From: JBOHTO01 sp050733695
Lineage (GTDB): Bacteria > Gemmatimonadota > Gemmatimonadetes > Gemmatimonadales > Gemmatimonadaceae
Length of the DNA: 64,000 nt
NCBI GenBank assembly: GCA_050733695.1
Contig: JBOHTO010000056.1
Location: 8,722-72,721 of the forward strand
Direction of reading: 5' to 3'
In this document: positions 19,564 through 28,717 of the stretch, in pieces
How positions within the stretch are numbered: position 1 is the stretch's first letter
How the letters are laid out: every line of letters starts with the position of its first letter
The notes under the pieces: model-generated
The model's database searches: none
Seen by the model: only the letters and a program-made list of their open reading frames with translations
What the model was told of the DNA's origin: nothing
Made by a program: the position numbers and the translations under genes

Positions 19564-21201
19564 CTAGACGTCGCCGATCGCAAAAATCCGCGCAACCTCG
19601 CGCTCATAATCCATCAGTTGCGCGCGAACGCCGGCCTCGCTCCAGCCGAACACGGGGGCGACGACGGTCGCCGCCACGACTGCTGCACCGCGGCCATTGT
19701 CTCGGGTCGCAAAGGCGATGTGCGTGCGCCGGATCAACAGGTCGGCCAGCGTGCATGCCATCTCGCGCTCCGCGCCGTAGCGCAGCTCGGCGCACAGATC
19801 AGGAAGCTCGTCGACTACGGGCGTGCGGAGAGCGGCGTCGGACGCAGCCATCCGCCAGACATCGGTCCACTCACTTCCGTAACGGCGAACGAGATGCCGA
19901 GCGACTGCTGCATCGCCGCTCTCCGCGATTGCACGCTCGATCTCACCTTCCACGCTCTCGATGTCGCCGCCCGGGAGTGGCAGCTCGCCGGTACGGCAAT
20001 CGACCTGCCCGCGATCGAGCGCCTTCAGCACGACGTCCACGATCTCGGCGGCCATCACGCGGTAAGTCGTCAGCTTGCCGCCGGTGATGGCGACGACACC
20101 CGCCGGTGTGTGCGCTATCGCGTGCTCGCGCGATGCACTCGAAGGGCCGTCCCCGAATCCGCCCGCTATCAGCGGCCGGATTCCGGCCCATGCGCTCACC
20201 ACATCACTCCGCTCGAGCCTGGCATCGGGGAAGAAGGCGTTGGCGGAGCGCAGCAGATAGTCGACGTCGGCAGTGGTGGCGCGCACCTCGTCCGGGGACG
20301 CGCCTGTCTCCGTGTCCGTCGTGCCGACGATCGTGCGCTCGCCCGCGGGAAGGATGAACATCACGCGCCCGTCAATGGGGGAGAGCAGCGTCAGCGCGTC
20401 CCGATTCCCCACTCGATCGCGCGGCACGGCGATGTGCGCACCCTTGGTCCCACGCACGGTCGTGGGTGCGTTTGGCTCCTCCATGCGGCGAATGCTGTCT
20501 GTCCACGGACCGGCCGCGTTCACGATGACGCGCGCGCGCACGTCGATCCGGCCACCGTCGAGCAGGTTCGTCACGCTCGCTCCCGTCGCCCTTCCATTCT
20601 CGATCGTGAGCGCCCGCACCTCGCAGTGGTTCGCTATCACCGCTCCGGCTGCCGCCGCGCCCAGCACGTTGGCGAGCGTGAGGCGGGCGTCGTCGGTCGC
20701 GGCGTCGTAATACACGGCGCCGCCCGTCAGTCCTTCGCGCCTGAGCGCCGGCTCACGTTCTGCCACGCCCTCCGCATCGAGCCGGCGGTGCCGGCGGACG
20801 TTGCGCCAGAGTGCGAGCAGCTCGTACAGCATGAGCCCCGCAGCCAGCTTCCAGCGTCCGGCGCGCGCGCCACGGTAGACCGGCCACGTGAAGGCGAGCG
20901 GGTGCACGAGATGCGGCGCGAGCTCCAGCAGGCGCCGCCGTTCGGCGGATGACTCGAAGACCAGATGGAGATAGCCGTGCTCGAGGTATCTCAGTCCGCC
21001 GTGTATGAGCCGGGAGGACCGGCTCGACGTCCCGCTCGCGAAGTCATCGCGCTCCACGAGGGCGACGCTGAGGCCGCGCAGCGCTGCATCGCGCGCTACT
21101 CCAGCGCCGGTGATGCCGCCGCCTATGACAAGAACGTCGAAGTCCCGGCTGGCGAGTGCCGCGATATTCACCGCCCGGTCGACGTTCGCTGAATTGTTCA
21201 T
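19564..21201 (-). CDS. glpD: FAD-dependent glycerol-3-phosphate dehydrogenase
   Basis: 545 residues. FAD-binding Rossmann motif VLVIGGGITGAG near residue 25, followed by ALVERDDFASGTSSRSS and LIHGGLRYLEHG, the family signatures; the C-terminal helical cap domain (ARHLVRRYGSEW...) is present. It oxidises glycerol-3-phosphate to dihydroxyacetone phosphate at the membrane and passes electrons to quinone. No glpF or glpK is adjacent. It is divergent from the fadI-fadJ pair, and both starts have a TANNNT element a few bases upstream, so both may yield leaderless transcripts. Confidence 0.95.
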   Translation of the reverse strand: MNNSANVDRAVNIAALASRDFDVLVIGGGITGAGVARDAALRGLSVALVERDDFASGTSSRSSRLIHGGLRYLEHGYLHLVFESSAERRRLLELAPHLVHPLAFTWPVYRGARAGRWKLAAGLMLYELLALWRNVRRHRRLDAEGVAEREPALRREGLTGGAVYYDAATDDARLTLANVLGAAAAGAVIANHCEVRALTIENGRATGASVTNLLDGGRIDVRARVIVNAAGPWTDSIRRMEEPNAPTTVRGTKGAHIAVPRDRVGNRDALTLLSPIDGRVMFILPAGERTIVGTTDTETGASPDEVRATTADVDYLLRSANAFFPDARLERSDVVSAWAGIRPLIAGGFGDGPSSASREHAIAHTPAGVVAITGGKLTTYRVMAAEIVDVVLKALDRGQVDCRTGELPLPGGDIESVEGEIERAIAESGDAAVARHLVRRYGSEWTDVWRMAASDAALRTPVVDELPDLCAELRYGAEREMACTLADLLIRRTHIAFATRDNGRGAAVVAATVVAPVFGWSEAGVRAQLMDYEREVARIFAIGDV

Positions 21202-21209
21202 TGCGACAA

Positions 21210-21215
21210 ACGCTA
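21210..21215 (-). promoter_or_regulatory. -10-like TAGCGT before glpD
   Basis: On the minus strand TAGCGT ends eight bases before the glpD ATG. No Shine-Dalgarno sequence lies in between, consistent with a leaderless or near-leaderless transcript. Confidence 0.35.
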
Positions 21216-21316
21216 GCCGGCGGACCGTTGGCGCGTCAAACCGCGGTGATGCACCAGCTCGTATAGCCCATCCTTACACTGCGGTCGTTCCAGTGGCGGC
21301 GCTGGGCGACCCGCCA

Positions 21317-21322
21317 TAAGTT
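21317..21322 (+). promoter_or_regulatory. -10-like TAAGTT before fadI
   Basis: TAAGTT ends six bases before the fadI ATG at 21329. A transcript starting seven bases after the element would begin exactly at the start codon. No Shine-Dalgarno is present. Confidence 0.4.
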
Positions 21323-21328
21323 CACGCA

Positions 21329-22624
21329 ATGGCCAGCTATGGGAGCGGACGGCGTGTCGCGGTGGTCGCGGGGGTGCGGACACCGTTCGCTCGCGCGGGA
21401 ACAGTGTTGAAGCCGTTGTCCGCGATAGAGCTCGGAAAACTTGCCGTATCGGAGCTCATCCAGCGAACGAACCTCGACGGATCCGAGGTGGACGCTCTCA
21501 CCTTCGGCACGGTGGTTCCTTCCGTACTTGCGCCGAACATCGCGCGAGAAGTGGCGCTGTTGCCGATGCTGCCGAAGGGAATCGAGGCGTACTCGATCAA
21601 CCGCGCGTGCGCGTCCGCGAACCAGGCGATCACGTCGGCTGCCGATCAGATCGTTCTCGGCCACCACGACTGCGCCATAGCCGGAGGTGCGGAATCGCTG
21701 TCGAATGTACCCATTCTGCACTCGCGCGGCTTCGCAGATGCGCTCGTCGAGTTCAGCAAGGCAAAGTCGCCTGCGGCGAAGGTGAAGGCACTCGCGGGGA
21801 TCCGGCCGAAGGATCTCGTTCCGGTGGCACCTGCAATCGCGGAGCCGTCAACCGGTGAGACCATGGGCGAGTCGGCGGAGAAGATGGCCAAGATCAATGG
21901 CATCCCGCGCGACGAACAGGATCAGTACGCGCTCCGGTCGCACCGGCTCGCGGCGGCCGGCATGCACGACGGACGACTCGGTGAGGAGATGGTCGCGGTG
22001 TATGTGCCGCCATCGTACACAACCGCCGTAACGTCCGACAACGGAATACGAACCGATACCAGCATCGAGGCGCTCTCGTCGCTGTCGCCCGTCTTCGACA
22101 GGAAGTACGGTACGGTGACGGCCGGCAACTCGTCGCCGCTCACCGACGGCGCTGCCGCCGTCCTTCTCATGAACGAGGACTACGCGCGCGCCGCCGGCTA
22201 CCCGCCCATGGGCTTCATCCGATCCTACGCCTATGCCGCGCTGGATCCCGGCGAGCAGTTGCTGCAGGCACCCGTCCTGGCGGCGCCGGTCGCGCTCGAC
22301 CGCGCGGGCCTTTCCCTGCGCGACATCGATCTGGTGGAGATGCACGAAGCGTTCGCGGCGCAGGTCCTCTCCAACCTCCAGGGCTTCGAATCGAAGCAGT
22401 GGGCCGAGCGTGCGGGTTTCACGCATCCGGTGGGCGAAGTGGATCGGGCGCGACTCAACGTGATGGGTGGGTCGATCGCGGTCGGCCATCCGTTCGGGGC
22501 CACGGGAGCGCGCATCCTGACCACGCTTCTCAATGAGCTGGGCCGCCGCAACGGCAAGTTCGGACTCATGACGGTGTGTGCAGCCGGTGGAATGGGCTTC
22601 GCGATGGTCGTGGAACGCGGTTGA
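21329..22624 (+). CDS. fadI: Acetyl-CoA C-acyltransferase (3-ketoacyl-CoA thiolase)
   Basis: 431 residues. Thiolase signatures are complete: nucleophilic Cys94 in NRACASANQAI, EMHEAFAAQ, GGSIAVGHPFGATGAR and the CAAGGMGFAMV end with the second catalytic cysteine. Cleaves 3-ketoacyl-CoA with CoA to acetyl-CoA and a shortened acyl-CoA in fatty-acid beta-oxidation. The length and the neighbouring multifunctional alpha-subunit gene favour the FadI/FadA role over biosynthetic acetoacetyl-CoA synthesis. It is the first gene of an operon with fadJ (25-base gap) and the S9 peptidase. Confidence 0.93.
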   Translation: MASYGSGRRVAVVAGVRTPFARAGTVLKPLSAIELGKLAVSELIQRTNLDGSEVDALTFGTVVPSVLAPNIAREVALLPMLPKGIEAYSINRACASANQAITSAADQIVLGHHDCAIAGGAESLSNVPILHSRGFADALVEFSKAKSPAAKVKALAGIRPKDLVPVAPAIAEPSTGETMGESAEKMAKINGIPRDEQDQYALRSHRLAAAGMHDGRLGEEMVAVYVPPSYTTAVTSDNGIRTDTSIEALSSLSPVFDRKYGTVTAGNSSPLTDGAAAVLLMNEDYARAAGYPPMGFIRSYAYAALDPGEQLLQAPVLAAPVALDRAGLSLRDIDLVEMHEAFAAQVLSNLQGFESKQWAERAGFTHPVGEVDRARLNVMGGSIAVGHPFGATGARILTTLLNELGRRNGKFGLMTVCAAGGMGFAMVVERG

Positions 22625-22649
22625 ACGCGATGTCCGGTTTGACGCGCTG

Positions 22650-24827
22650 ATGAAACCGCCCTACGCGCTCACGACGAACGTGCACGACGGCATTGCTGTC
22701 GTAACCATCGACCTGCCGGGCGAGCCGGTCAACAAGATAAATCGTGCGATGAAGGGCGAGTTCACGGCCCTCTTCGATCGCCTCGATTCCGATGAGAGCA
22801 TCGTCGGTGCTGTGCTCATGAGCGGCAAGCCCACGAACTTCATCGCCGGTGCCGACATCGAGGAGTTCCTCGAAGTCGAGTCGGCGGCCGATGCCGAGCG
22901 GATGAGCAGCGAGGGGCAGGCGCTGCTCGACCAGCTCGAGGATCTCCGACTGCCTGTCGTCGCGGCGGTTCACGGCGCGTGCATGGGCGGCGGGCTCGAG
23001 ACGGCGCTCGCCTGCCACTACCGGATAGCGACGGATCATCCATCCACGGTACTCGCGCTCCCCGAGGTCAAGCTGGGGCTGATACCGGGCGCCGGCGGAA
23101 CGCAGCGGCTGCCGCGCACGATCGGACTCCGCGCAGCGCTCGACATGATCGTTGCCGGCCGCACCGTGCGCGCGAACAAGGCGCATCGGACGGGACTCGT
23201 GGACGAACTCGTGCATCCGAGCATCCTCCAGCGGTTGGCGATTCGCAGGGCGCGGGAGATAGCGGACGGGAGGAGACGCCGATCGCGTGGCGCGAGAACG
23301 GGAATCGTGCAGGGTGCGGTGGGGGCGCTGCTCGAGGACAATCCCATAGGCCGCGCGGTGATATTCCGCCAGGCGCGCGAGCAGACGCTGAAGAAGACCC
23401 GCGGCTACTACCCGGCGCCGCTCGCCGCAATCGACGCGATCGACGCCGGATATCGGGCCGGACGCAGCCAGGGGCTCGCCACAGAGGCGCGACTGTTCGG
23501 CGAGATGGCGGTTACGGAAGTTTCGCGCGAGCTGGTCTATCTCTTCTTCGCCACAGCAGCGCTCAAGAGGGATCCGGGCGTCGACAGTCCACCTCCTGCG
23601 CCCGAGCCGGGGCCCGTGGAGAAGCTCGGGATACTCGGTGCAGGCTTCATGGGCTCGGGCATCGCGTCGATCGCGGTACAGCAGGGCACGCTGGTCCGGC
23701 TCAAGGACACCGACCACGACCGCGTGATGAAAGGGGTCGCTGCGGTACGCGGAGTGCTCGGCGAGAAGTTGCAACGCCGGCACATCACGCGACAGCAGCG
23801 TGACGACATGATGGCTCTGGTGGGTGGGACGATCGTGTACTCGGGGTTCGGTGGAGTGGACCTCGTCATAGAGGCAGTGTTCGAGGATGTTGCGATCAAG
23901 CACGCAGTGCTGCGCGAAGTTGAACCGCAACTGCCCGAGCACGCCGTGTACGCGAGCAACACCAGTTCGATACCGATAGCGCGCATCGCACAGGCATCTG
24001 CCCGTCCCGACCGCGTGCTGGGAATGCATTTCTTTTCGCCCGTGCCACGGATGCCACTGCTGGAGGTGATCGTGACTCCGGAGACGGATCGCGAAGCGAT
24101 CGTCACAGCCGTGGCATACGGCAAGCAACTCGAGAAGACGGTGATAGTCGTGAACGACGGGCCCGGCTTCTACACGACGCGCGTACTCGCCGCATACATG
24201 AACGAGGCGGGCAGGCTGCTGGATGAGGGTGCGGCAATCGGTCGGATCGACGCGGCGCTCGTCGAATTCGGCTTCCCGGTGGGTCCGATCACACTGCTCG
24301 ATGAGGTCGGCATCGATGTGGCAGGGAAGATCGGCAACGTCATCGCCGATGCGTTCGGGTCGCGCATGGCACCATCGCTCTCCCTGCAGCGGGTCATCGC
24401 GGCCGGACGCCACGGGCGCAAGGCCAGGAAGGGTTTCTACAACTACGACAGGCAGGGAAGCAAGAAGGACGTCGACGAATCCGTGTACGAGTTGCTGCCG
24501 ACCGGCGGCCATCGCAGCGACATACCGGTCGAGGAGATGCAACAGAGAACTGTGCTGGCCATGGTGAACGAAGCGGTGCACTGCCTCGAGGACGGTGTTC
24601 TTCGGTCCGCTCGTGACGGCGATGTGGGTGCGGTGTTTGGCATCGGCTTTCCGCCCTTCCGGGGTGGTCCCTTCCGCTACGTGGACGCACTCGGCGCGGC
24701 CGTCGTGGCGCGGCGGCTCGAAGCGCTCGACGATCGTTTCACCCCTCGTTTCGCGCCCGCGCCACTCCTCCTCGAGCTCGCGCGTACGGGCGGGCGTTTC
24801 CACTCAACCGATGGACCGGACGGATGA
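22650..24827 (+). CDS. fadJ: Multifunctional fatty-acid oxidation alpha subunit (enoyl-CoA hydratase/3-hydroxyacyl-CoA dehydrogenase)
   Basis: 725 residues from ATG 22650; the upstream in-frame extension overlaps fadI. Residues ~1-190 are crotonase (KPTNFIAGADIEEF, VVAAVHGACMGGGLE, GLIPGAGGTQRLPR). From ~325 comes the 3-hydroxyacyl-CoA dehydrogenase: NAD-binding LGILGAGFMGSGIA, then HFFSPVPRMPLLEVI with the catalytic histidine, and a C-terminal helical domain (FNYD-type GFYNYDRQ; GFPPFRGGPFRY). It hydrates enoyl-CoA and oxidises hydroxyacyl-CoA, handing ketoacyl-CoA to FadI. Its stop overlaps the next gene by four bases. Confidence 0.93.
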   Translation: MKPPYALTTNVHDGIAVVTIDLPGEPVNKINRAMKGEFTALFDRLDSDESIVGAVLMSGKPTNFIAGADIEEFLEVESAADAERMSSEGQALLDQLEDLRLPVVAAVHGACMGGGLETALACHYRIATDHPSTVLALPEVKLGLIPGAGGTQRLPRTIGLRAALDMIVAGRTVRANKAHRTGLVDELVHPSILQRLAIRRAREIADGRRRRSRGARTGIVQGAVGALLEDNPIGRAVIFRQAREQTLKKTRGYYPAPLAAIDAIDAGYRAGRSQGLATEARLFGEMAVTEVSRELVYLFFATAALKRDPGVDSPPPAPEPGPVEKLGILGAGFMGSGIASIAVQQGTLVRLKDTDHDRVMKGVAAVRGVLGEKLQRRHITRQQRDDMMALVGGTIVYSGFGGVDLVIEAVFEDVAIKHAVLREVEPQLPEHAVYASNTSSIPIARIAQASARPDRVLGMHFFSPVPRMPLLEVIVTPETDREAIVTAVAYGKQLEKTVIVVNDGPGFYTTRVLAAYMNEAGRLLDEGAAIGRIDAALVEFGFPVGPITLLDEVGIDVAGKIGNVIADAFGSRMAPSLSLQRVIAAGRHGRKARKGFYNYDRQGSKKDVDESVYELLPTGGHRSDIPVEEMQQRTVLAMVNEAVHCLEDGVLRSARDGDVGAVFGIGFPPFRGGPFRYVDALGAAVVARRLEALDDRFTPRFAPAPLLLELARTGGRFHSTDGPDG

Positions 24828-27148
24828 TGACACGACTTCGAATGCTGTTCGCTGCTGCCCTCGCGTGCGCGCCCGCTACGTCGCCTGCACGACCCGCCCC
24901 CTCCGCACCCGTCGTGCCCGCCGCGCAGGTCGGCATCGGGGCCAACGAGATACCCGGTGACTCCGGCGGCCGGCTCACGATCGATGCCGTCTTCAAGGAC
25001 GGCGAATACCGTGGAGCTTCGCTGCCGAGCATCCATTGGATGAAGGATGGCCACTCGTACGTAGACACCCGACCCGATTCCGCGGGCGGCAGTGATATCG
25101 TGCGTGTCGACCTCATCACGGGCGAAGTGACCGTGATGGCCGATGCCGCCACTCTCATGGATGCGGCTCGTGATGGCGCGCGCATCGAGGTCGAGGACAT
25201 CACGCTGTCGGACGACGAGACCAGGGCGCTGCTGTACCACAGCTCCGTTCGCGTTTGGCGGCAGAACACGCGGGGGCGCTATCACGTGATCGACTTCACG
25301 AGCGGAACGTTGACCCCGATCTCGACGCTCGTGTTTCAGCGGGAGAAGGCAGATTCGACGCAGCAGACGCTCGCGAGCGATTCGGGATTGCAGATGTTCG
25401 CCAAGTTCTCACCGGATGGGCGCAGGGTGGCCTTCGTTCGCGGGAACAACCTGTGGGTCACCGATCTCGCGACGGGGGACGAACGGCAGCTCACGACGGA
25501 CGGCAGCGCCGATATCATAAATGGCACGTCGGACTGGGTGTACGAGGAGGAGCTCGATCTCCGCGACGCGTTCCGCTGGAGTCCTGACGGACGCAGGATC
25601 GCGTACTGGCGCTTCGATCAGTCACCCGTGCGCCTCTTCCCGATCGTGGACCAGTCGACGCTCTATCCGACGATAGCCACGCTCAGGTACCCCAAGGCAG
25701 GCGAACAGAACTCGCGCGTGCGCGTTGGTGTGCTCGATCTGGCCGGTGGCGCGACCCGCTGGCTCGATGTCGGCTCCGACACGGGCCAGTACATCCCGCG
25801 CATGGAGTGGGTCGGCAACGACAGCCTCGTTCTGGAGCGGATGCCCCGCCGCCAGAACCGCGTTGATCTGCTGATGGCGAGCGCGAACACCGGTGGTACG
25901 CGGCTCATTCTCACCGACCGCGATTCGGCCTACGTGCGCTTTCCCTACGGCGAGCCGCCGATCTGGCTCGACGGCGGTCGCCGGTTCCTCTGGGCGAGCG
26001 ACCGGACAGGGTGGCATCAGATATTCCTGTACGAGCGCAGCGGTCAGCTCGTGCGCCAGCTCACGGCGGATGGAAGCGATGTGCTGTCGATACTCGGCGT
26101 GGACGAGGAGCGCAGACAGGTGTACGTGCTCATGGCTGCGCCCTCGCCCACTCAGCGCCAGGTGTACCGTGTTCCACTCGCAGGCGGAGCGGCGGAGCGA
26201 GTGACTGCCACCTCCGGCTCGCATTCCGCGACGATCGGTCCGGGCGCACGGTTCCTCGTCGACTTTCACTCCAGCGCGAGCACGCCAACGCGTGTCACGC
26301 TGCACGAACTGCCGTCGATGCGCGAGCGCCGAGTACTCGCGGACAATGCAGAACTCGCGTCGAAGGTACAGGCGCTATCGATCAGGACGCCCGAGTTCTT
26401 CCGGATTCCGATGCCGGACGGCGTGGAGCTCGATGCTTACCGTATAGTGCCGGCCGATTTCGACAGTACGCAGCGGTATCCGGTGCTCATGTACGTGTAT
26501 GGCGGGCCCGCATCACCCACTGTCGTGGATAGCTGGGGCGGCAGTCGCTATCTGTACCATCAGTATCTCGCGCAGCAGGGTTACATCGTTGTGAGTGTCG
26601 ACAACCGGGGCGCCGCCTGGCGCGGGCGCGATTTCCGGAAGATCACGCAGCTCAACCTCGGCGAGCACGAATCGAGGGATCAGATCGATGCGGCGAGATG
26701 GCTCGGCATGCGCTCGTGGGTGGATCCTGCCAGGATCGGCATCTGGGGGTGGAGTTACGGTGGATACCTCAGCGCGCTCACGGCGGGGAAGGGAGGCGAC
26801 GTGTTCGATGCGGCCGTAGTGGTCGCGCCTGTAACGGACTGGCGTCTGTACGACACGATCTACACCGAGCGTTTCATGTGGCTTCCATCGCAGAACGCCG
26901 ACGGGTATCGCACATCGGCGCCGCAGAACCACGTGGAGAATCTTTCCGCGCAGATGCTGATAGTGCACGGAACGGGTGATGATAACGTGCATCCGCAGAA
27001 CACCTTCCAGTACGTGGATGCGCTCGAAGCGGCGGGGAAGCCGTTCTACATGCTGCTCTATCCCAATCGGACGCATTCCATATCCGGTGGGAACTCGCAG
27101 GCGCATCTGTATCACGCCATGAGCCGGTTCCTGATCGACAACCTGTGA
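24824..27148 (+). CDS. Secreted dipeptidyl peptidase IV-type serine peptidase (S9B)
   Basis: 774 residues with an N-terminal signal sequence (MLFAAALACAPATS); the Cys may be a lipobox. The N-terminal beta-propeller (~40-510) has DPP-IV-like landmarks such as SDWVYEEELDLRDAFRWSPD, the double-glutamate motif that binds substrate amino termini. The alpha/beta hydrolase domain carries Ser644 in GWSYGGYLSALTAGKG, Asp719/720 in GTGDDNVH and His751 in NRTHSISGG. It removes N-terminal Xaa-Pro dipeptides outside the cytoplasm. The ATG overlaps fadJ's stop (ATGA), so it is the third gene of the fad operon, feeding peptide catabolism alongside lipid oxidation. Confidence 0.93.
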   Translation: MMTRLRMLFAAALACAPATSPARPAPSAPVVPAAQVGIGANEIPGDSGGRLTIDAVFKDGEYRGASLPSIHWMKDGHSYVDTRPDSAGGSDIVRVDLITGEVTVMADAATLMDAARDGARIEVEDITLSDDETRALLYHSSVRVWRQNTRGRYHVIDFTSGTLTPISTLVFQREKADSTQQTLASDSGLQMFAKFSPDGRRVAFVRGNNLWVTDLATGDERQLTTDGSADIINGTSDWVYEEELDLRDAFRWSPDGRRIAYWRFDQSPVRLFPIVDQSTLYPTIATLRYPKAGEQNSRVRVGVLDLAGGATRWLDVGSDTGQYIPRMEWVGNDSLVLERMPRRQNRVDLLMASANTGGTRLILTDRDSAYVRFPYGEPPIWLDGGRRFLWASDRTGWHQIFLYERSGQLVRQLTADGSDVLSILGVDEERRQVYVLMAAPSPTQRQVYRVPLAGGAAERVTATSGSHSATIGPGARFLVDFHSSASTPTRVTLHELPSMRERRVLADNAELASKVQALSIRTPEFFRIPMPDGVELDAYRIVPADFDSTQRYPVLMYVYGGPASPTVVDSWGGSRYLYHQYLAQQGYIVVSVDNRGAAWRGRDFRKITQLNLGEHESRDQIDAARWLGMRSWVDPARIGIWGWSYGGYLSALTAGKGGDVFDAAVVVAPVTDWRLYDTIYTERFMWLPSQNADGYRTSAPQNHVENLSAQMLIVHGTGDDNVHPQNTFQYVDALEAAGKPFYMLLYPNRTHSISGGNSQAHLYHAMSRFLIDNL

Positions 27149-27506
27149 TGTCCGCATCTCGCGGCGTGCACCGCCGCGCGATCGACCGCAGCGCCGGGCG
27201 CCGGCGCCGCGGTCGCTCCCACGGAGGCTCGAGCCGTCGTGACATCCTCATTCCCGCGCACACGCGCGGAGCGGTCGGGATTCACCGAGACATCGAGCCA
27301 CTCCGACGTCGCGGCCTTCCTGGATTCCATGCAGCGGCTCGGAGCACCCATGCGGGTTGGCATCGCCGGACATACATCGGCGGGGCGGGTGATTCCGTAT
27401 GTGATTGCATCGCGCCCACTGGTCACCACGCCGCAGCAGGCGCGCAGGCTCGGGCGCGCCGTCGCCGTGAGGCTTCGCGGCATCGTCACCGATCCGGCGA
27501 GAAATG
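27148..27506 (+). pseudogene. Truncated M14 metallocarboxypeptidase remnant
   Basis: An ATG at 27148 overlaps the end of the DPP-IV gene, but its frame is lost within the signal-peptide region. In the next frame one reads a lipobox-like HLAACTAARS and then the N-terminal part of an M14 peptidase: TRAERSGFTETSSHSDVAAF, LDSMQRLGAPMRVGIAGHTS, IPYVIASRPLVTTPQQARRLG. The homology ends at about 27490, just before the HxxE zinc motif would appear, where a palindromic repeat (27508-27527) begins. So the gene has a frameshift and has lost its whole catalytic part. It was probably the fourth gene of the fad/peptidase operon. Confidence 0.6.
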
Positions 27507-27507
27507 T

Positions 27508-27690
27508 ATTCCCGCTTTCGCGGGAATGACTTTCGGGTTGGGGGGAATGACATTCTGGTGGCGTGAGTGACCCTTGGGGTGCCGGGAATGACATCTGTCG
27601 TGACCGGAGTGGCATGTAGGGTAACGGGAACGACATGCTGCCGGATGACGGGAAAGTCGTGTGGCGTAACGCATGACGGCGTGGGGTGGC
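27508..27690. repeat. dRS3-like palindrome followed by degenerate short repeats
   Basis: 27508-27527 (ATTCCCGCTTTCGCGGGAAT) is an exact ATTCCC-N8-GGGAAT palindrome. From 27540 to 27690 runs a decayed array of GGGAATGACAT-like units (at about 27543, 27587, 27621 and 27650) with variable spacing, which looks like eroded halves of the same repeat. Confidence 0.65.
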
Positions 27691-27781
27691 AGAGATCACC
27701 GGCGTCAGGAAGCACCCGAATAACGGGCTCGGGAGGCCATGCGTATATTTCCCGCTCCGAGCACAGCCGTTTCCGGAACCC

Positions 27782-28717
27782 ATGCTCCGCGCCGCACTAC
27801 TGTATCTCTCCAACCAGCAGCAGCTCTTCCGCTTCGTCAGCCGGAACCGGTTCGCGCGCGGGCTTGCGCGTCGCTTCGTTGCGGGCGAGACGCTGGATGA
27901 AGCGCTCGAGGCAGTCGCCCGTCTCAACGCGCGCGGGATCACCGCTTCCCTGGATCTCCTCGGCGAGAGCGTCACCAACGAGGAGGAGGCGCGGTCGGCG
28001 GGCGCCGAGTATCTGGGTATCCTCGACCGCATAAACCAGCGAGGGCTGGACGCGAACGTCTCGGTGAAGCTGACCGCAATGGGACTCGATGTGTCGGAAG
28101 ACCTCTGCGTGTCTGTGATGCAGATGATTCTCGAGCGTGCCCGTTCATGCGACAGCTTCGTGCGCATCGATATGGAGGGGAGCGCGTACACCGAACGCAC
28201 TCTGCGTCTGTTCGAGGATCGGTTGTATCCATCGCACAAGGAGCATGTCGGCATCGTCCTGCAGAGCTATCTCTACCGCACCATGGCCGACGTCGAACAG
28301 GCAAATGCCCTGCGTGCGCGCGTGCGGATCTGCAAGGGCGCTTACCAGGAGCCCGCGGCAGTCGCGTATCCGGACAAGAAGGATGTGGATGCGAACTACC
28401 TGCGCTGCATGCAACGCCTGATGCTCGACGGCAACTACCCCGGAATCGCGACGCACGACGAGTCCATCATCGCCGGGGCGAAGCGATTTGCAGGCGAGCG
28501 CGGCATATCGACCGATCGCTACGAGTTCCAGATGCTGTACGGCGTCCGTCGCGACATCCAGGACGATCTGGTCCGCGATGGATACCGTCTCCGCGTATAC
28601 GTGCCGTTCGGAACGCAGTGGTATCCATACCTCATGCGCCGGCTGGCGGAACGGCCATCGAACATCGCGTTCCTCACCGGCAATGTGCTTCGGGAGGCGG
28701 TCCGCCGTCGCCATTGA
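27782..28717 (+). CDS. Monofunctional proline dehydrogenase
   Basis: 311 residues from ATG 27782 (MLRAALLYLSNQQQLFRFV); the upstream in-frame extension covers intergenic repeats. The FAD-dependent beta/alpha barrel signatures are SLDLLGESVTNEEEA, VSVKLTAMGLDVS, RIDMEGSAYTERTL, VRICKGAYQEP, TRYEFQMLYG-type YEFQMLYGVRRD and YVPFGTQWYPYLMRRLAERP, matching the PutA barrel domain in the short, monofunctional form used by many Gram-positive and other bacteria. It oxidises proline to pyrroline-5-carboxylate. TATATT at 27744-27749 may be its -10. A P5C dehydrogenase gene is not adjacent. Confidence 0.93.
   Translation: MLRAALLYLSNQQQLFRFVSRNRFARGLARRFVAGETLDEALEAVARLNARGITASLDLLGESVTNEEEARSAGAEYLGILDRINQRGLDANVSVKLTAMGLDVSEDLCVSVMQMILERARSCDSFVRIDMEGSAYTERTLRLFEDRLYPSHKEHVGIVLQSYLYRTMADVEQANALRARVRICKGAYQEPAAVAYPDKKDVDANYLRCMQRLMLDGNYPGIATHDESIIAGAKRFAGERGISTDRYEFQMLYGVRRDIQDDLVRDGYRLRVYVPFGTQWYPYLMRRLAERPSNIAFLTGNVLREAVRRRH

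Noticed and set aside
22566..24803. 745-codon antisense ORF opposite fadJ
   Set aside because: Arginine/histidine-rich and lacking domains, typical of shadow ORFs in high-GC coding sequence; fadJ is unmistakable.
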